From NCBI GenBank assembly GCA_937896885.1, contig CALBNX010000040.1, positions 62,001 to 126,000 of the forward strand: a stretch of DNA of 64,000 nucleotides, in the 5' to 3' direction. This stretch comes from an uncultured Clostridia bacterium (GTDB lineage: Bacteria; Bacillota; Clostridia; Oscillospirales; Acutalibacteraceae). Under the pieces are notes generated by a model. That model worked only from the letters and a program-made list of their open reading frames with translations. It did not search any database and was not told where the DNA came from. Below, in pieces: positions 8,835 to 18,871 of the stretch (positions are counted from its first letter, which is position 1; every line of letters starts with the position of its first letter). The position numbers and the translations under genes were made by a program.

Positions 8835-9581
8835 ATGGCAGACAACCAGATAAGATTACAAAAATTCCTTTCTGAATGTGGTGTTGCTTCACGAAGAAAA
8901 GCAGAAGATTTAATAGCATCAGGCAAAGTTAAAGTTAATGGCCGTGTTGCCACTATTGGTGACAAAATTAACCCTAAAAAAGATTCTGTTACAGTGTTTG
9001 GAAAGAAAGTTATAAAAGTTAAGAAAAACACCTATATTATGCTTCACAAACCCCGTGGATTCATTACAACATTAAGTGATGAAATGGGACGAAAATGTGT
9101 TGCACAACTCGTTGAAGATGTTGGAACAAGAGTTTACCCAGTGGGACGTCTTGACCGTGATTCGGAAGGTCTTCTTCTTTTAACAGATGATGGTGAGTTT
9201 GCAAATGCAATGACACATCCAGCAAAGCATGTTCCAAAAACTTATCGCGTTACAGTTAGACCTTCAATCACTGAAGACCAAATTACAGCGCTAACAACTG
9301 GTATTGAGATTGATGGTCGAATGACTTTACCATCAGAAGTTAGAGTTATTAGAAGACAAGAAGGTAGAGTTGTTCTTGAAATAATTATTTATGAGGGTCG
9401 AAATCGTCAAATCAGAAAAATGTGTGAAACATTGGGGCTTGAAGTTGCTCGTCTTAAGAGAACACAGATTGGCTCTGTTAAGCTTGGCATGTTAAAACAA
9501 GGCGATTGGCGTAACCTTACTGAAGAAGAAGTTCATAAGCTTATGGTTGCATCAACTGTTGACAGAAAGGCACAAAAATAA
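8835..9581 (+). CDS. rluB: RluB/RsuA-family rRNA pseudouridine synthase
   Basis: 248 aa. The N-terminal S4 RNA-binding domain (about residues 5-60, RLQKFLSECGVASRRKAE) is followed by the catalytic domain with GRLDRDSEGLLLLTDDG, whose Asp107 is the catalytic residue, and with GRNRQIRKM. It isomerises a uridine of 23S rRNA (RluB type) or 16S rRNA (RsuA type). The absence of a long C-terminal extension and the Firmicutes YpuL-like context favour RluB. Its SD AGGTGA overlaps the dacF stop. The next gene overlaps its stop (TAATG). Confidence 0.9.
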   Translation: MADNQIRLQKFLSECGVASRRKAEDLIASGKVKVNGRVATIGDKINPKKDSVTVFGKKVIKVKKNTYIMLHKPRGFITTLSDEMGRKCVAQLVEDVGTRVYPVGRLDRDSEGLLLLTDDGEFANAMTHPAKHVPKTYRVTVRPSITEDQITALTTGIEIDGRMTLPSEVRVIRRQEGRVVLEIIIYEGRNRQIRKMCETLGLEVARLKRTQIGSVKLGMLKQGDWRNLTEEEVHKLMVASTVDRKAQK

Positions 9582-9955
9582 TGATTTGTTATAAGCCGAT
9601 ACATGATATTGTGGAACTTAAAAAGAAATATCCTCAGATTATTTTTGATGAAAAAATGATGTACGGTGGATATTTTGGCGTTGAAGAAGACGGAACTTTT
9701 GTTGGTAAATGTTTATTCTCAATTGATGGCTATAATTGTTGTTTAATCTTAATTGATTGTGATTATTCGGACAAGCTTTTGGTTGAAGGTTTTATTCGTG
9801 CATCTTTAAATTACGGTGCAAATAGAAATGCTTATATGGCACTTTGTGAGATTGATGAAATCTCAGATGTTCTTTTAATGCTCGGTTTTGAAAAGAAAAA
9901 TAATACTTATAGTGGTGATATCCCTACACTATTAAAGGGTAGTTGCTGTAAGTAA
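9581..9955 (+). CDS. Small protein of unknown function, possibly a reduced GNAT-like fold
   Basis: 124 aa. Not recognised with certainty. The alternation of strands and helices, the stretch YGANRNAYMALCEIDE and the late hydrophobic LLMLGFEKKNN recall the C-terminal half of GNAT acetyltransferases, where GF-x-x marks the final strand; the usual acetyl-CoA loop (RxxGxG/A) is not visible. It ends with a basic tail containing a CC pair (GSCCK). It has seven cysteines, a high count for a 124-aa cytosolic protein. The gene overlaps rluB by one base and precedes yicC, so it is in the operon. Function unknown. Confidence 0.6.
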   Translation: MICYKPIHDIVELKKKYPQIIFDEKMMYGGYFGVEEDGTFVGKCLFSIDGYNCCLILIDCDYSDKLLVEGFIRASLNYGANRNAYMALCEIDEISDVLLMLGFEKKNNTYSGDIPTLLKGSCCK

Positions 9956-9970
9956 TTTGGAGTGAAATAT

Positions 9971-10855
9971 ATGATTAGAAGTATGACTGGATATGGTCGT
10001 TTTCAATCAACTGTTGATTCTATGAATATCACTGTTGAATTGAAAAGCGTGAATCATAGATATTTTGAATTTAATTCAAGAGTCCCAAGAAACTATGGAT
10101 TTCTTGAAGAAAAACTTAAAAGTTTTGTAAATTCACGCGTTTCTCGAGGCAAAGTAGAATGTTATGTTTCAATTGAAAATCTTGAAGAAGACGAAGTTGA
10201 AATTGCAGTTAACCATTCTTTAGCAGAGTCTTATTGTAATGCGTTGAAAGAACTTGCAGGTAGGTTAGAACTTAACTTGCGTGACGATAATATTATGTCA
10301 TCACTTACAAGATATAACGACATTTTTGTTGTACATAAAAATGAGGCAGATGAAGAAAAAATCTGGAATGCAGTTAAAGTTGTAGTGGATGAAGCTGTTA
10401 CAAAATTTATTGATATGCGCGAACAAGAAGGTAACAAGCTTAAAAGTGATGTTTTAAACAGAGCAGATACTATTCTTGAAAAAGTTACTGAAATTGAAGA
10501 ACGTTCACCAGAAACTGTTAAGGAGTATAACGATAGATTGCTTGCAAGAATCAATGAATTTTTATCAGATGTTCAGGTTGATGAGCAACGAATTTTGACG
10601 GAATGTGCAATTTTTGCAGACAAAGTTGCAGTTGCTGAAGAAACAGTTAGGCTTCGTAGTCATATCGACCAGTTGAGACAATTTTTATGTAGTGACGAAG
10701 CTGTTGGCCGTAAAATTGATTTCCTTGTGCAAGAAATGAATCGTGAAGCAAACACAATTGGTTCAAAAGCTCAGGATGTAACAATTGCACGAAATGTTAT
10801 TGATATAAAAGCAGAAATTGAAAAAATCCGTGAGCAGATTCAAAATATTGAATGA
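9971..10855 (+). CDS. yicC: YicC/YloC-family endoribonuclease
   Basis: 294 aa from the ATG at 9971, which opens with the family hallmark MIRSMTGYGRF. A GTG nine bases upstream is in frame but lies within the SD (GGAGTG, 9959-9964), so the ATG is preferred. The C-terminal signature (KIDFLVQEMNREANTIGSKA, about residues 245-264) is complete. YicC proteins are endoribonucleases; in E. coli YicC affects stability of some small RNAs. In Firmicutes yloC heads the remA-gmk-rpoZ block, exactly as here. Confidence 0.92.
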   Translation: MIRSMTGYGRFQSTVDSMNITVELKSVNHRYFEFNSRVPRNYGFLEEKLKSFVNSRVSRGKVECYVSIENLEEDEVEIAVNHSLAESYCNALKELAGRLELNLRDDNIMSSLTRYNDIFVVHKNEADEEKIWNAVKVVVDEAVTKFIDMREQEGNKLKSDVLNRADTILEKVTEIEERSPETVKEYNDRLLARINEFLSDVQVDEQRILTECAIFADKVAVAEETVRLRSHIDQLRQFLCSDEAVGRKIDFLVQEMNREANTIGSKAQDVTIARNVIDIKAEIEKIREQIQNIE

Positions 10856-10864
10856 GGTATCATA

Positions 10865-11125
10865 ATGAAACTTATAAATGTTGGCTTTGGTAATGCAGTT
10901 AATGCAGATAGAGTTATAGCAGTTGTTTCAACTGACTCAGCACCAGTAAAGAGAATTATTTCACAGGCAAAAGAGAATCATATGTTGATTGACGCTACTC
11001 AAGGAAGAAAAACTCACGCTGTTCTTGTTATGGATAGTAACCACATAATTGCATCATATTTAAAAGCAGAAACAATTTTGGGTAGAACTGAGTCCATTGA
11101 TGAGGAGGATGAGATTGGTGAATAA
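10865..11125 (+). CDS. remA: Extracellular-matrix regulator RemA (DUF370)
   Basis: 86 aa, the family length, with MKLINVGFGN at the start and the DATQGRKTH and HIIASYLKAETI elements. In Bacillus subtilis RemA is a DNA-binding protein that forms ring-like oligomers and activates matrix and osmoprotection genes. Its position between yicC and gmk is strongly conserved among Firmicutes. The end of the gene carries the SD (GAGGAGG, 11102-11108) for gmk, so the gmk start lies inside remA. Targets in this organism are unknown. Confidence 0.93.
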   Translation: MKLINVGFGNAVNADRVIAVVSTDSAPVKRIISQAKENHMLIDATQGRKTHAVLVMDSNHIIASYLKAETILGRTESIDEEDEIGE

Positions 11126-11699
11126 AAAAGGCACACTAATATTATTCTCTGGTCCATCTGGTGTTGGTAAAGATACTGTTTTAGAGGTTGTTCTAAATAA
11201 AAACAAAGACCTTCAAAAATCTATTTCATTAACAACAAGAGAGATTAGAGAAAATGAGATTGATGGTAAAGACTACTATTTTATTTCTCAATCAGCTTTT
11301 GAAGATATGGTGAAAAATAATGAAGTTTTAGAATTTGCACAATATGGCAAGAATTTTTACGGAACCCCTAAAGCGCCTATTGATAAATGGCTTAATGAAG
11401 GCAAGACAATAATATTAAAAATTGAAGTTCAGGGCGCAAAAAAAATTAAAGAGCTTTATCCAGATGCTGTCGGAATTTTTATTATGCCACCATCAATGGA
11501 TGAATTAGAAAAAAGACTTCGTTTTAGGGGCACTGAAACTGAAGATGACATTAAGCGTCGTTTAGATATAGCAAAAAGTGAAATAGAAAAAAGTGCAGAT
11601 TATGATTATTTGGTGGTTAATGATGAAATTGATTCAGCATCTAATAATGTATTAAATATCGTCAAAGCACTTGATTTTACATACGAAAATAATGATTAA
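11118..11699 (+). CDS. gmk: Guanylate kinase
   Basis: 193 aa when started at GTG 11118, 9 bases after the strong SD GAGGAGG (11102-11108). Upstream in-frame ATG/TTG codons would lie on or before that SD. The P-loop GPSGVGKD (about residues 12-19) and the GMP-binding region (TTREIRENEIDGKDYYF) are intact. It phosphorylates GMP to GDP with ATP in the cytoplasm and so acts downstream of the purine operon found later in the window. It overlaps remA by 8 bases. Standard length. Confidence 0.95.
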   Translation: MNKKGTLILFSGPSGVGKDTVLEVVLNKNKDLQKSISLTTREIRENEIDGKDYYFISQSAFEDMVKNNEVLEFAQYGKNFYGTPKAPIDKWLNEGKTIILKIEVQGAKKIKELYPDAVGIFIMPPSMDELEKRLRFRGTETEDDIKRRLDIAKSEIEKSADYDYLVVNDEIDSASNNVLNIVKALDFTYENND

Positions 11700-11723
11700 T
11701 TTTATATAAGTGAGGTAAAAATT

Positions 11724-11933
11724 ATGTTTAATCCAGATTTAAGAGATGTACTTAAAAACAACGTGAGCAGATATTCACTTGTTACAGCAGTTGCAAAAAG
11801 AGCAAGAGAAATTGCACTCAGCGCTGAAGAGAATAATGAAATTCTTGACGAAAAACCAGTAAGCTTGGCTCTTGACGAGATTATTGCTGGAAAAGTTGAA
11901 ATCGTTGAGCCAGAAGAAATTAGAAATATATAA
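11724..11933 (+). CDS. rpoZ: RNA polymerase omega subunit
   Basis: 69 aa. The conserved core SRYSLVTAVAKRAREI (about residues 14-29) and the later KPVSLALDEIIAGKV stretch identify the omega family. It binds beta-prime and helps assemble the polymerase. It follows gmk by 24 bases, as in most Firmicutes, with an SD GAGGT ahead of the ATG. In Bacillus coaBC usually comes next; here priA follows directly. Confidence 0.93.
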   Translation: MFNPDLRDVLKNNVSRYSLVTAVAKRAREIALSAEENNEILDEKPVSLALDEIIAGKVEIVEPEEIRNI

Positions 11934-11969
11934 ATTAATTAGAATATTACTAAAAAAGGGGGGCAGATT

Positions 11970-14423
11970 ATGGGAATAACAACTGTTGCAAAGGTTGCTG
12001 TTGAAAATACAGCATACTCTTTTGATATGTTATTCGATTATTCTGTTCCTTCTTCTTTAATTAACGATATTCAAGCGGGAAAGCGAGTTTTGATACCATT
12101 CGGCAACACATCAAAAAAACGTGTAGGAATGGTATTTTCAGTAGTTACTAATCAAGATACAGACAAGAAGCTCAAATCTATTAGTTGCGTTCTTGATGAA
12201 GAGCCATTACTTACTCGTGAAATGCTTTTAACATCAAATTATATTCACGATAAGTGTTTTTGCACTTATTTTGATTCTTGTAGAATGTTTCTGCCATTGG
12301 GTATGTCAATGGATGTTAAAGTTTTATATGCAAGTAATAATGAATATAAAACTGATACATTGAAAGCTGATGAAATTAAAGTCTTTGAATATTTACAGGA
12401 AAAAAATAAATTTGTAAATGCCGATACAATAATTAAAGATTGTAAACTGAAAAGAAGCACAAATTTACTTGACGAAATGTCTGAAAAAGGTATTTTGCTA
12501 AGAAATGTTGATGCACATCGCCGAACAGGTGACGCCACCCTTAAAATGGTGCGACTTTGTATTGATACTGAAAATGATGCAGATACTGTTTCAAAACTTA
12601 CAAAAAAACAACAGGAAATTGTAAAAGTGTTATCTGATGTTGGCACGGCTTCTATTCGTGAAATTTGTTATTTTACAGGTTATACCGCTGCAATTATATC
12701 AGCCCTTAAAAATAAGGGTATTGTTGAAGTTTATATTGATGAAATATATAGAAATCCTTACTCTGTTGACATTCAAGTTAAAAAAGATATTATTTTATCT
12801 GATGAGCAGCAAAAAGCATTTATTGGATTGTCAAAATTGCTTGATAGTGATAAGCCTGAAGCGGCACTATTATATGGTGTTACAGGTAGTGGTAAAACAC
12901 AGGTATATTTAAAACTTATTGATAAAGCACTTGAATCAGCAAAAGGTATTATAGTGATGATACCTGAAATTTCTTTGACTCCACAGCTTTTATCAGTTTT
13001 TCATGAAAGATATGGCGATAAAGTAGCTGTTTTTCATAGCGCGCTTTCAATGGGTGAAAGATTAGACGAATGGAAACGTATTAAGCGTGGTGAAGCTCAA
13101 ATTGCAGTTGGTACTCGTTCGGCTGTTTTTGCACCGTTTGATGAGATTGGTTTAATTATCATTGATGAAGAACAAGAACATACCTATAAATCAGAAATGA
13201 CACCCCGTTTTCACGCAAGAGATGTGGCTGGTTTTAGAATCTCAAAAAACAATGGTTTGTTACTTCTCGCATCTGCAACACCATCTATAGATTCATTTAC
13301 AAAATCTCAGAATGGAGCTTATTCATATTTTGAATTAAACGAGAGATATGGTAATGCAGTACTTCCTGATGTTGAAATAATTGATACCACTTATCAAAGT
13401 GATATGGTGTTAGAAAGTATCAGTAAGCGTTTAGCAGACGAGTTACAAGAAAATTACAATAATGGCAAACAGTCAATACTGTTATTAAATAGACGCGGAT
13501 ATAATACTTATGCTTCTTGCACAGAATGTGGTACTGTTATGTCTTGTCCGAATTGTAGTATTTCACTGACATATCACATTAAAAATGGACGATTAATGTG
13601 CCACTATTGTGGATACTCCGCACCATTTACGAAAAAGTGTTCAAATTGTGATGCAGATGCTATGAAATTTACAGGGACTGGAACACAAAAATTAGAAGAA
13701 GAATTAAAATTGATTGTGCCTGATGCAAGAGTTTTGAGAATGGACACTGATACAACATCATCACGATATTCCTATGATGAAAAGTTTGGCAAATTTGGAA
13801 AAGGTGAGTATGACATTCTCGTTGGCACACAGATGGTTGCAAAAGGGCTTAATTTTCCCAATGTAACTCTTGTTGGTGTTTTAAACATTGACCAGATGCT
13901 TTTTAATGACGATTTTAAAAGTGGTGAGATGGCTTTTGATTTAATCACTCAGGTCGTTGGTAGAAGTGGTCGTGGCGATTTTCCTGGTAAAGCATTCATT
14001 CAGACGTCTTTTCCGGATAGCGAAATTGTAACGCTTGCAAAAGAACAAGATTATAAGTCATTCTATAATCTTGAACTACCAATTAGAAAAGAAATGACAT
14101 ATCCACCTTTCTGTGATTTATGTGTAATTGGTTTTTCATGTGATAAAGAAAGTAAAGTTTTTTTTGCCGCTAATGAGTTTTTAAATGAGTTAAAACAAGT
14201 GAATACAAATGAATTCAGTGATGTTAAAATCATTGTCTTAGGACCCGTTACACCAAGAGTTGCAAAAATTGGTGGTAAGTTTAGAATAAGAATTATTATA
14301 AAATGTAGAGATAGCAAAAGACTGCGCGAAATGATAGGTAATCTTTTAAAGTCTTTTGAAAAAAATACAAAAAATAAGGATGTAAGTATTTTTGCAGAAC
14401 TTAATCCTGAAAATGTGATGTGA
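11970..14423 (+). CDS. priA: Primosomal replication-restart helicase
   Basis: 817 aa. The order is the 3'-DNA-end-binding domain (about residues 1-110), a winged-helix, helicase core with Walker A (GVTGSGKT, about 299-306) and Walker B (IIDEEQEH), and the zinc-binding insertion with four CxxC pairs (CTEC, CPNC, CHYC, CSNC, about 515-560). Then come helicase motifs V/VI ([13 protein letters not shown]) and the C-terminal domain. PriA recognises stalled forks and reloads the replisome. The start ATG follows a run of G residues acting as SD. All motifs look complete. Confidence 0.95.
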   Translation: MGITTVAKVAVENTAYSFDMLFDYSVPSSLINDIQAGKRVLIPFGNTSKKRVGMVFSVVTNQDTDKKLKSISCVLDEEPLLTREMLLTSNYIHDKCFCTYFDSCRMFLPLGMSMDVKVLYASNNEYKTDTLKADEIKVFEYLQEKNKFVNADTIIKDCKLKRSTNLLDEMSEKGILLRNVDAHRRTGDATLKMVRLCIDTENDADTVSKLTKKQQEIVKVLSDVGTASIREICYFTGYTAAIISALKNKGIVEVYIDEIYRNPYSVDIQVKKDIILSDEQQKAFIGLSKLLDSDKPEAALLYGVTGSGKTQVYLKLIDKALESAKGIIVMIPEISLTPQLLSVFHERYGDKVAVFHSALSMGERLDEWKRIKRGEAQIAVGTRSAVFAPFDEIGLIIIDEEQEHTYKSEMTPRFHARDVAGFRISKNNGLLLLASATPSIDSFTKSQNGAYSYFELNERYGNAVLPDVEIIDTTYQSDMVLESISKRLADELQENYNNGKQSILLLNRRGYNTYASCTECGTVMSCPNCSISLTYHIKNGRLMCHYCGYSAPFTKKCSNCDADAMKFTGTGTQKLEEELKLIVPDARVLRMDTDTTSSRYSYDEKFGKFGKGEYDILVGTQMVAKGLNFPNVTLVGVLNIDQMLFNDDFKSGEMAFDLITQVVGRSGRGDFPGKAFIQTSFPDSEIVTLAKEQDYKSFYNLELPIRKEMTYPPFCDLCVIGFSCDKESKVFFAANEFLNELKQVNTNEFSDVKIIVLGPVTPRVAKIGGKFRIRIIIKCRDSKRLREMIGNLLKSFEKNTKNKDVSIFAELNPENVM

Positions 14424-14430
14424 GGTTAAA

Positions 14431-14907
14431 ATGGCAATTAGAAATATTAGAACCGAAGAAGATGCAATTTTAAGAAAAAAGAGCAGAAAAGTTGAAGTTA
14501 TCGATGACAGAATTATTCAATTATTAGATGATATGGCTGATACTATGTATGATGCTGATGGCGTAGGCTTGGCTGCTGTACAGGTTGGTGTTTTACGCCG
14601 AGTAGTTATTGTTGATGTGGGTGATGGTTTGTTAGAACTTATTAACCCTGAAATTATTGAAGAGGATGGCATTCAATGTGATGTTGAAGGTTGTCTCTCT
14701 TTGCCAGGTAAACAGTCATATACCATGCGTCCTAAAACAGTAAAAGTAAAAGCACAAAACCGTGATGGTAATTGGTGTGTTTATAAAGGTACAGATTTGA
14801 AAGCAAAGGCATTTTGCCATGAAATTGACCATCTTGATGGCATTCTCTATATTGACCACAACGCAACAAAAGAAGAAATTGAACAATACGCAGAAAAGGA
14901 AGAATAA
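14431..14907 (+). CDS. def: Peptide deformylase
   Basis: 158 aa with the three family motifs in order: [10 protein letters not shown] (about residues 44-53), EGCLSLPG (about 88-95, Cys metal ligand) and HEIDH (about 130-134, two His ligands and catalytic Glu). It removes the formyl group from nascent peptides. It is paired with fmt, which adds the formyl group to initiator tRNA, only 3 bases downstream. The SD GAGGTT overlaps the priA stop. Type I-like length. Confidence 0.96.
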   Translation: MAIRNIRTEEDAILRKKSRKVEVIDDRIIQLLDDMADTMYDADGVGLAAVQVGVLRRVVIVDVGDGLLELINPEIIEEDGIQCDVEGCLSLPGKQSYTMRPKTVKVKAQNRDGNWCVYKGTDLKAKAFCHEIDHLDGILYIDHNATKEEIEQYAEKEE

Positions 14908-14910
14908 TCA

Positions 14911-15843
14911 ATGAGAATTATCTTTATGGGAACACCTGATTTTTCTGTTCCTTGTTTAGAAGCTTTAATTAACAGTGAATATGAAGTTGTTGGTGTTTTT
15001 ACTCAACCTGATAAGCCAAAAGGTAGAGGATATGAGTTAACTCCACCACCTGTAAAGGTTTGTGCTCTTGAAAACAACATTCCGGTTTTTCAACCAAAAT
15101 CAATGCGTGATGGTGAAGCGCTTAAAATGATTAATTCATTAAATGCAGATTTGATTATTGTTGTAGCTTTCGGTAAAATTCTTCCGAGAGAAATACTTGA
15201 AAGTGTAAAACATGGTTGTATTAACATTCATGCTTCTCTTTTACCAAAACTTCGTGGTGCCGCACCTATTCAATGGAGCATTTTAAATGGTGATAGCGAG
15301 ACAGGCGTAACATCAATGCAAATGGATGTTGGTCTTGATACTGGCGATATGCTCATAAGAGAATCAATAAAAATTGACGATGAAATGAATGCTGGTGAAC
15401 TTTTCGACAAATTGTCAGAGTTAGGTGCAAAAGTATTGCTTGACACAATAAAATGTATTGAAAATGGTACATTGAAACCTAAAAAACAAGATGATTCACA
15501 GTCGACTTACGCATCAATTCTTACAAAAGAGCTTTGTCCTATAGATTTTATGAAATCTGCAAGAGAAGTTCACAACCACATTCGTGGTTTGTCACCATGG
15601 CCTGTGGCTACGACAAAAATAAACGGAAAACTTTTAAAAATTCATAAATCCAAAATTTTGAATGAAGAATTTTCGGGTGTTTCAGGCGAAATTGTAGATA
15701 ATAAGAACAGACTTGTTGTGTTGTGTGGTGATAATAATTGCATTGAGATTCTTGAACTTCAGGCTGAAGGTAAAAAAAGAACGGATTCGGCTAGTTATCT
15801 TCGAGGCAACAAGATTGAGTTAGGAACAGTTTTAGGAGACTGA
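14911..15843 (+). CDS. fmt: Methionyl-tRNA formyltransferase
   Basis: 310 aa. The formyl-transfer domain carries the start MRIIFMGTPDFSVPCLEAL and the catalytic loop NIHASLLPKLRGAAPIQW (about residues 107-124, with Asn-His and a downstream Asp). A C-terminal OB-like tRNA-binding domain follows (about 205-310). It uses 10-formyl-THF to formylate Met-tRNA(fMet). Immediately behind def, the standard pairing. Confidence 0.96.
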   Translation: MRIIFMGTPDFSVPCLEALINSEYEVVGVFTQPDKPKGRGYELTPPPVKVCALENNIPVFQPKSMRDGEALKMINSLNADLIIVVAFGKILPREILESVKHGCINIHASLLPKLRGAAPIQWSILNGDSETGVTSMQMDVGLDTGDMLIRESIKIDDEMNAGELFDKLSELGAKVLLDTIKCIENGTLKPKKQDDSQSTYASILTKELCPIDFMKSAREVHNHIRGLSPWPVATTKINGKLLKIHKSKILNEEFSGVSGEIVDNKNRLVVLCGDNNCIEILELQAEGKKRTDSASYLRGNKIELGTVLGD

Positions 15844-15847
15844 TTTT

Positions 15848-16552
15848 ATGAATTATTTTTCATATTACTATTTATCTAATTACAGTTATATAATTTTCGT
15901 CTTACCTTTTGTGATTTTGTCACTCATAGCATCTGCTAGAGTAAACTCTTCCTTTAAAAAATATTCTTCTGTATTTTCTCAAAGAGGTTTAACAGGTTCG
16001 CAGGCAGCGTTTGAAATTTTAAGATATTATGGCATAACTGATGTGAAAATTGAGCGCGTTTCTGGAAATCTTACCGACCACTTTGACCCTAAATCAAATG
16101 TAATAAGGTTATCAGAAAGGGTGTATGATTCAAGTTCTGTTGCAGCTATTGGTGTTGCGTGTCATGAAGCTGGGCACGCTGCTCAGTACGCACAGAGCTA
16201 TGTACCAATTAAGATAAGAAATTTTATATTTCCTGTTGCTTCCCTAGGTTCAAAATTAGGTTTCCCGTTAGCGATTTTAGGGTTCTTTTTAGGCTTTGAA
16301 CCATTAGCACTTGCAGGCGTTGTTTTCTTTGGATTTGCTGTTTTCTTTCAGTTTGCTACATTACCAGTAGAGTTTAATGCAAGCAGACGGGCACTTGCAG
16401 TTATTGATGAAACTGGAATTCTAGATGTGGACGAAAGAATAGGAGCAAAGAAAGTTTTAACAGCCGCTGCAATGACTTATGTTGCTGCTCTCGCTGTAAG
16501 TCTTGGTAACTTAATTAGATTGATTTTTATTGTTAATAGACGTAGAAAATAA
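15848..16552 (+). CDS. yugP: Zinc-dependent membrane metallopeptidase (YugP family)
   Basis: 234 aa with an N-terminal hydrophobic segment (about residues 12-30), the zinc motif HEAGH in CHEAGHAAQYA (about 99-109), two hydrophobic stretches in the middle (about 125-175) and one at the C-terminus. This is the neutral zinc peptidase-2 family (YugP in Bacillus), whose substrate is not established to my knowledge. Its insertion between fmt and rsmB is seen in many Clostridia but not in Bacillus. SD GGAG lies in the end of fmt. Confidence 0.88.
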   Translation: MNYFSYYYLSNYSYIIFVLPFVILSLIASARVNSSFKKYSSVFSQRGLTGSQAAFEILRYYGITDVKIERVSGNLTDHFDPKSNVIRLSERVYDSSSVAAIGVACHEAGHAAQYAQSYVPIKIRNFIFPVASLGSKLGFPLAILGFFLGFEPLALAGVVFFGFAVFFQFATLPVEFNASRRALAVIDETGILDVDERIGAKKVLTAAAMTYVAALAVSLGNLIRLIFIVNRRRK

Positions 16553-16554
16553 TT

Positions 16555-17829
16555 ATGGATGACAGATTTTTAGCTTATAAAATTTTATTAAAAATAGAAC
16601 GAGATAAAGCATATTCAAATATAGCAGTTGATGCAGTACTTAAAAACAACGATGTTGTTTCAGCCCCTTTTGTGTGTCAACTTGTATATGGTGTAATTGA
16701 GAGAAAAATTACACTTGATTACATATTATCTCAGTTTTTAACTCAACCATTAAAAAAACTTAATCCACAAGTTTTAACTATTCTTAGAATGGGTGTCTAT
16801 CAGATTAAATTTTTGGATAAGGTTCCTGATTCTGCTGCTGTAAATGAGAGTGTAAAACTTGTAAAAAAAATTAAATGTGCATTTGCTTCTGGATTAGTTA
16901 ATTCTGTGCTCAGAAAAATTTCAACTAATGAGATTAAATATCCTGAAACTGATAATATAATATTTGATTTAAGCATTAAATATTCTTGTCCAAAAGAACT
17001 AGTAAAGCACTATGTTGATGACTACGGCATTGAAAACACAGAAGAATTTCTTAAAGATTCTATAGGTAACGCACCAATTGTTTTGAGAGTAAATACTTTA
17101 AAAACTACTGCAGATGCCCTTATTAAACTTTTATCAAGTGAAAATATTACCGCCACAAAATGTGATGATATAGAAAATGCATTAGTTCTTACTGATGGTG
17201 GTGCAGTGTTTAAAACTAAAGCGTATCGCGATGGTCTTTTTCATGTTCAGGATAAAGCATCGCAAATTTGTGTTTTCAAACTTGACCCAAAACCCAACGA
17301 AGTAGTTTTTGATATGTGTGCTTCTCCTGGTGGTAAATCATTTACCATTGCAGAAAAAATGAAAAATATAGGTGAACTTTATTCGTTTGACCTTTATGAA
17401 CATAGGGTTAAGTTAATTTCTGACGGAGCGCAAAGACTTGGCATAAATATTATTAATGCCAATGTAGGTGATGCCTCACAGTTTAACGATGCACTTCCAA
17501 AAGCTGATAAGATACTTTGCGATGTGCCTTGTAGTGGTTTGGGTGTTATACGCAGAAAACCTGAAATACGTTATAAGGATTTGGACTTTGTTGACAATTT
17601 ATGTGAATTGCAGTACAATATTTTAAGTTGTTCAGCAAAGTATCTTAAGCAAAATGGCGTTTTAGTTTATTCAACTTGCTCACTTAATAAGAAAGAGAAT
17701 GAAGATGTTTGTGATAAATTTTTAGCTGAAAATAATGATTTTCAAAAAGTTGAAGATTATATTACATTATGGCCACATAAAAACGCTACAGATGGCTTTT
17801 TCATAGCTAAATTTAAAAAGGTTAATTAA
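16555..17829 (+). CDS. rsmB: 16S rRNA m5C967 methyltransferase
   Basis: 424 aa. An N-terminal NusB-like RNA-binding domain (about residues 1-130) is followed by the Rossmann methyltransferase domain with the SAM motif DMCASPGGKS (about 255-264), the m5C signature CDVPCSGLG (about 320-328) and the catalytic-Cys motif YSTCSL (about 377-382). It methylates C967 (E. coli numbering) of 16S rRNA. It begins 2 bases after yugP without a strong SD, which suggests coupling to the upstream gene. Confidence 0.95.
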   Translation: MDDRFLAYKILLKIERDKAYSNIAVDAVLKNNDVVSAPFVCQLVYGVIERKITLDYILSQFLTQPLKKLNPQVLTILRMGVYQIKFLDKVPDSAAVNESVKLVKKIKCAFASGLVNSVLRKISTNEIKYPETDNIIFDLSIKYSCPKELVKHYVDDYGIENTEEFLKDSIGNAPIVLRVNTLKTTADALIKLLSSENITATKCDDIENALVLTDGGAVFKTKAYRDGLFHVQDKASQICVFKLDPKPNEVVFDMCASPGGKSFTIAEKMKNIGELYSFDLYEHRVKLISDGAQRLGINIINANVGDASQFNDALPKADKILCDVPCSGLGVIRRKPEIRYKDLDFVDNLCELQYNILSCSAKYLKQNGVLVYSTCSLNKKENEDVCDKFLAENNDFQKVEDYITLWPHKNATDGFFIAKFKKVN

Positions 17830-17831
17830 CT

Positions 17832-18863
17832 ATGCAAAAAAATATACGTTCAATGACTCTTGAAGAAATAACTTATGATTTTGATGAGTTAAAACTACCA
17901 AAATTCAGAGCAAAGCAAGTTTATTCTTGGGTACAAGAAAAATGTGTTGAATCTTTTGATGAAATGACTAATTTATCAAAAGATATGCGTGAAAAACTTG
18001 CAGAGAGTTATTCTTTTTATAATTGCAAAATTAATACAAAGCTTGTATCAAAAATTGATGATACTGTTAAATATTTATTTGAATTATATGATGGAGAATA
18101 TGTTGAAAGCGTTGTAATGAAATACAAATATGGATATTCAATTTGTATTTCGACACAAGTTGGTTGCAAAATGGGATGTACATTTTGTGCTTCTGCGATT
18201 GGTGGGTTTGTCAGAAATCTCGAGGCAGGGGAAATGCTTTCAGAAATATTTGCAGCGCAGAATGATTTGAATATTAAAATAAATCATTTGGTTTTGATGG
18301 GAACTGGCGAACCACTTGATAATTATGATAATGTTATGAGAATGCTCGAATTATTGACTGATGAAAAAGGTCAAAATATGAGTATGAGGCATATTTCACT
18401 TTCTACTTGTGGAATTGTACCTAAGATTTATGATTTAGCTGATAAAAGGTTAGGATTAACATTATCTGTATCGCTTCACGCACCTAATAATACTATTCGT
18501 AGTTCTTCAATGCCAATTAATCATAAATATGATATTGAAGAACTCTTAAAAGCGTGTAAATATTATGCCCAGACAACTAATCGTAGAATATCCTTCGAAT
18601 ATGCTATGATTAGAGGGGTTAATGATAGTGATGATTGTGCATTTGAATTAGCAAACAGACTCAAAGGCGTTTTGTGTCATGTTAATTTAATTCCCGTTAA
18701 TAATGTAAGAGAAACAAATTTTGTTAAAAGTTCTGTCGAAAGACAGAAAAGATTTATAGATATATTAGCTTCTCGTGGAATTACTGCAACGGTAAGAAGA
18801 ACACTTGGTAGTGATATTAATGCTTCTTGCGGTCAATTGAGGGCATCAACAAGAAAAAAGTAG
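17832..18863 (+). CDS. rlmN: Dual-specificity 23S rRNA/tRNA m2A methyltransferase (radical SAM)
   Basis: 343 aa. The radical-SAM cluster motif CKMGCTFC (Cx3Cx2C, about residues 113-120) and the GTGEP SAM-binding stretch are present. The catalytic Cys pair characteristic of RlmN is accounted for by the C-terminal Cys in NASCGQL. It makes 2-methyladenosine at 23S A2503 and tRNA A37. It follows rsmB by 2 bases; its end carries the SD of the PP2C gene. Confidence 0.95.
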   Translation: MQKNIRSMTLEEITYDFDELKLPKFRAKQVYSWVQEKCVESFDEMTNLSKDMREKLAESYSFYNCKINTKLVSKIDDTVKYLFELYDGEYVESVVMKYKYGYSICISTQVGCKMGCTFCASAIGGFVRNLEAGEMLSEIFAAQNDLNIKINHLVLMGTGEPLDNYDNVMRMLELLTDEKGQNMSMRHISLSTCGIVPKIYDLADKRLGLTLSVSLHAPNNTIRSSSMPINHKYDIEELLKACKYYAQTTNRRISFEYAMIRGVNDSDDCAFELANRLKGVLCHVNLIPVNNVRETNFVKSSVERQKRFIDILASRGITATVRRTLGSDINASCGQLRASTRKK

Positions 18864-18871
18864 GTGACTTT

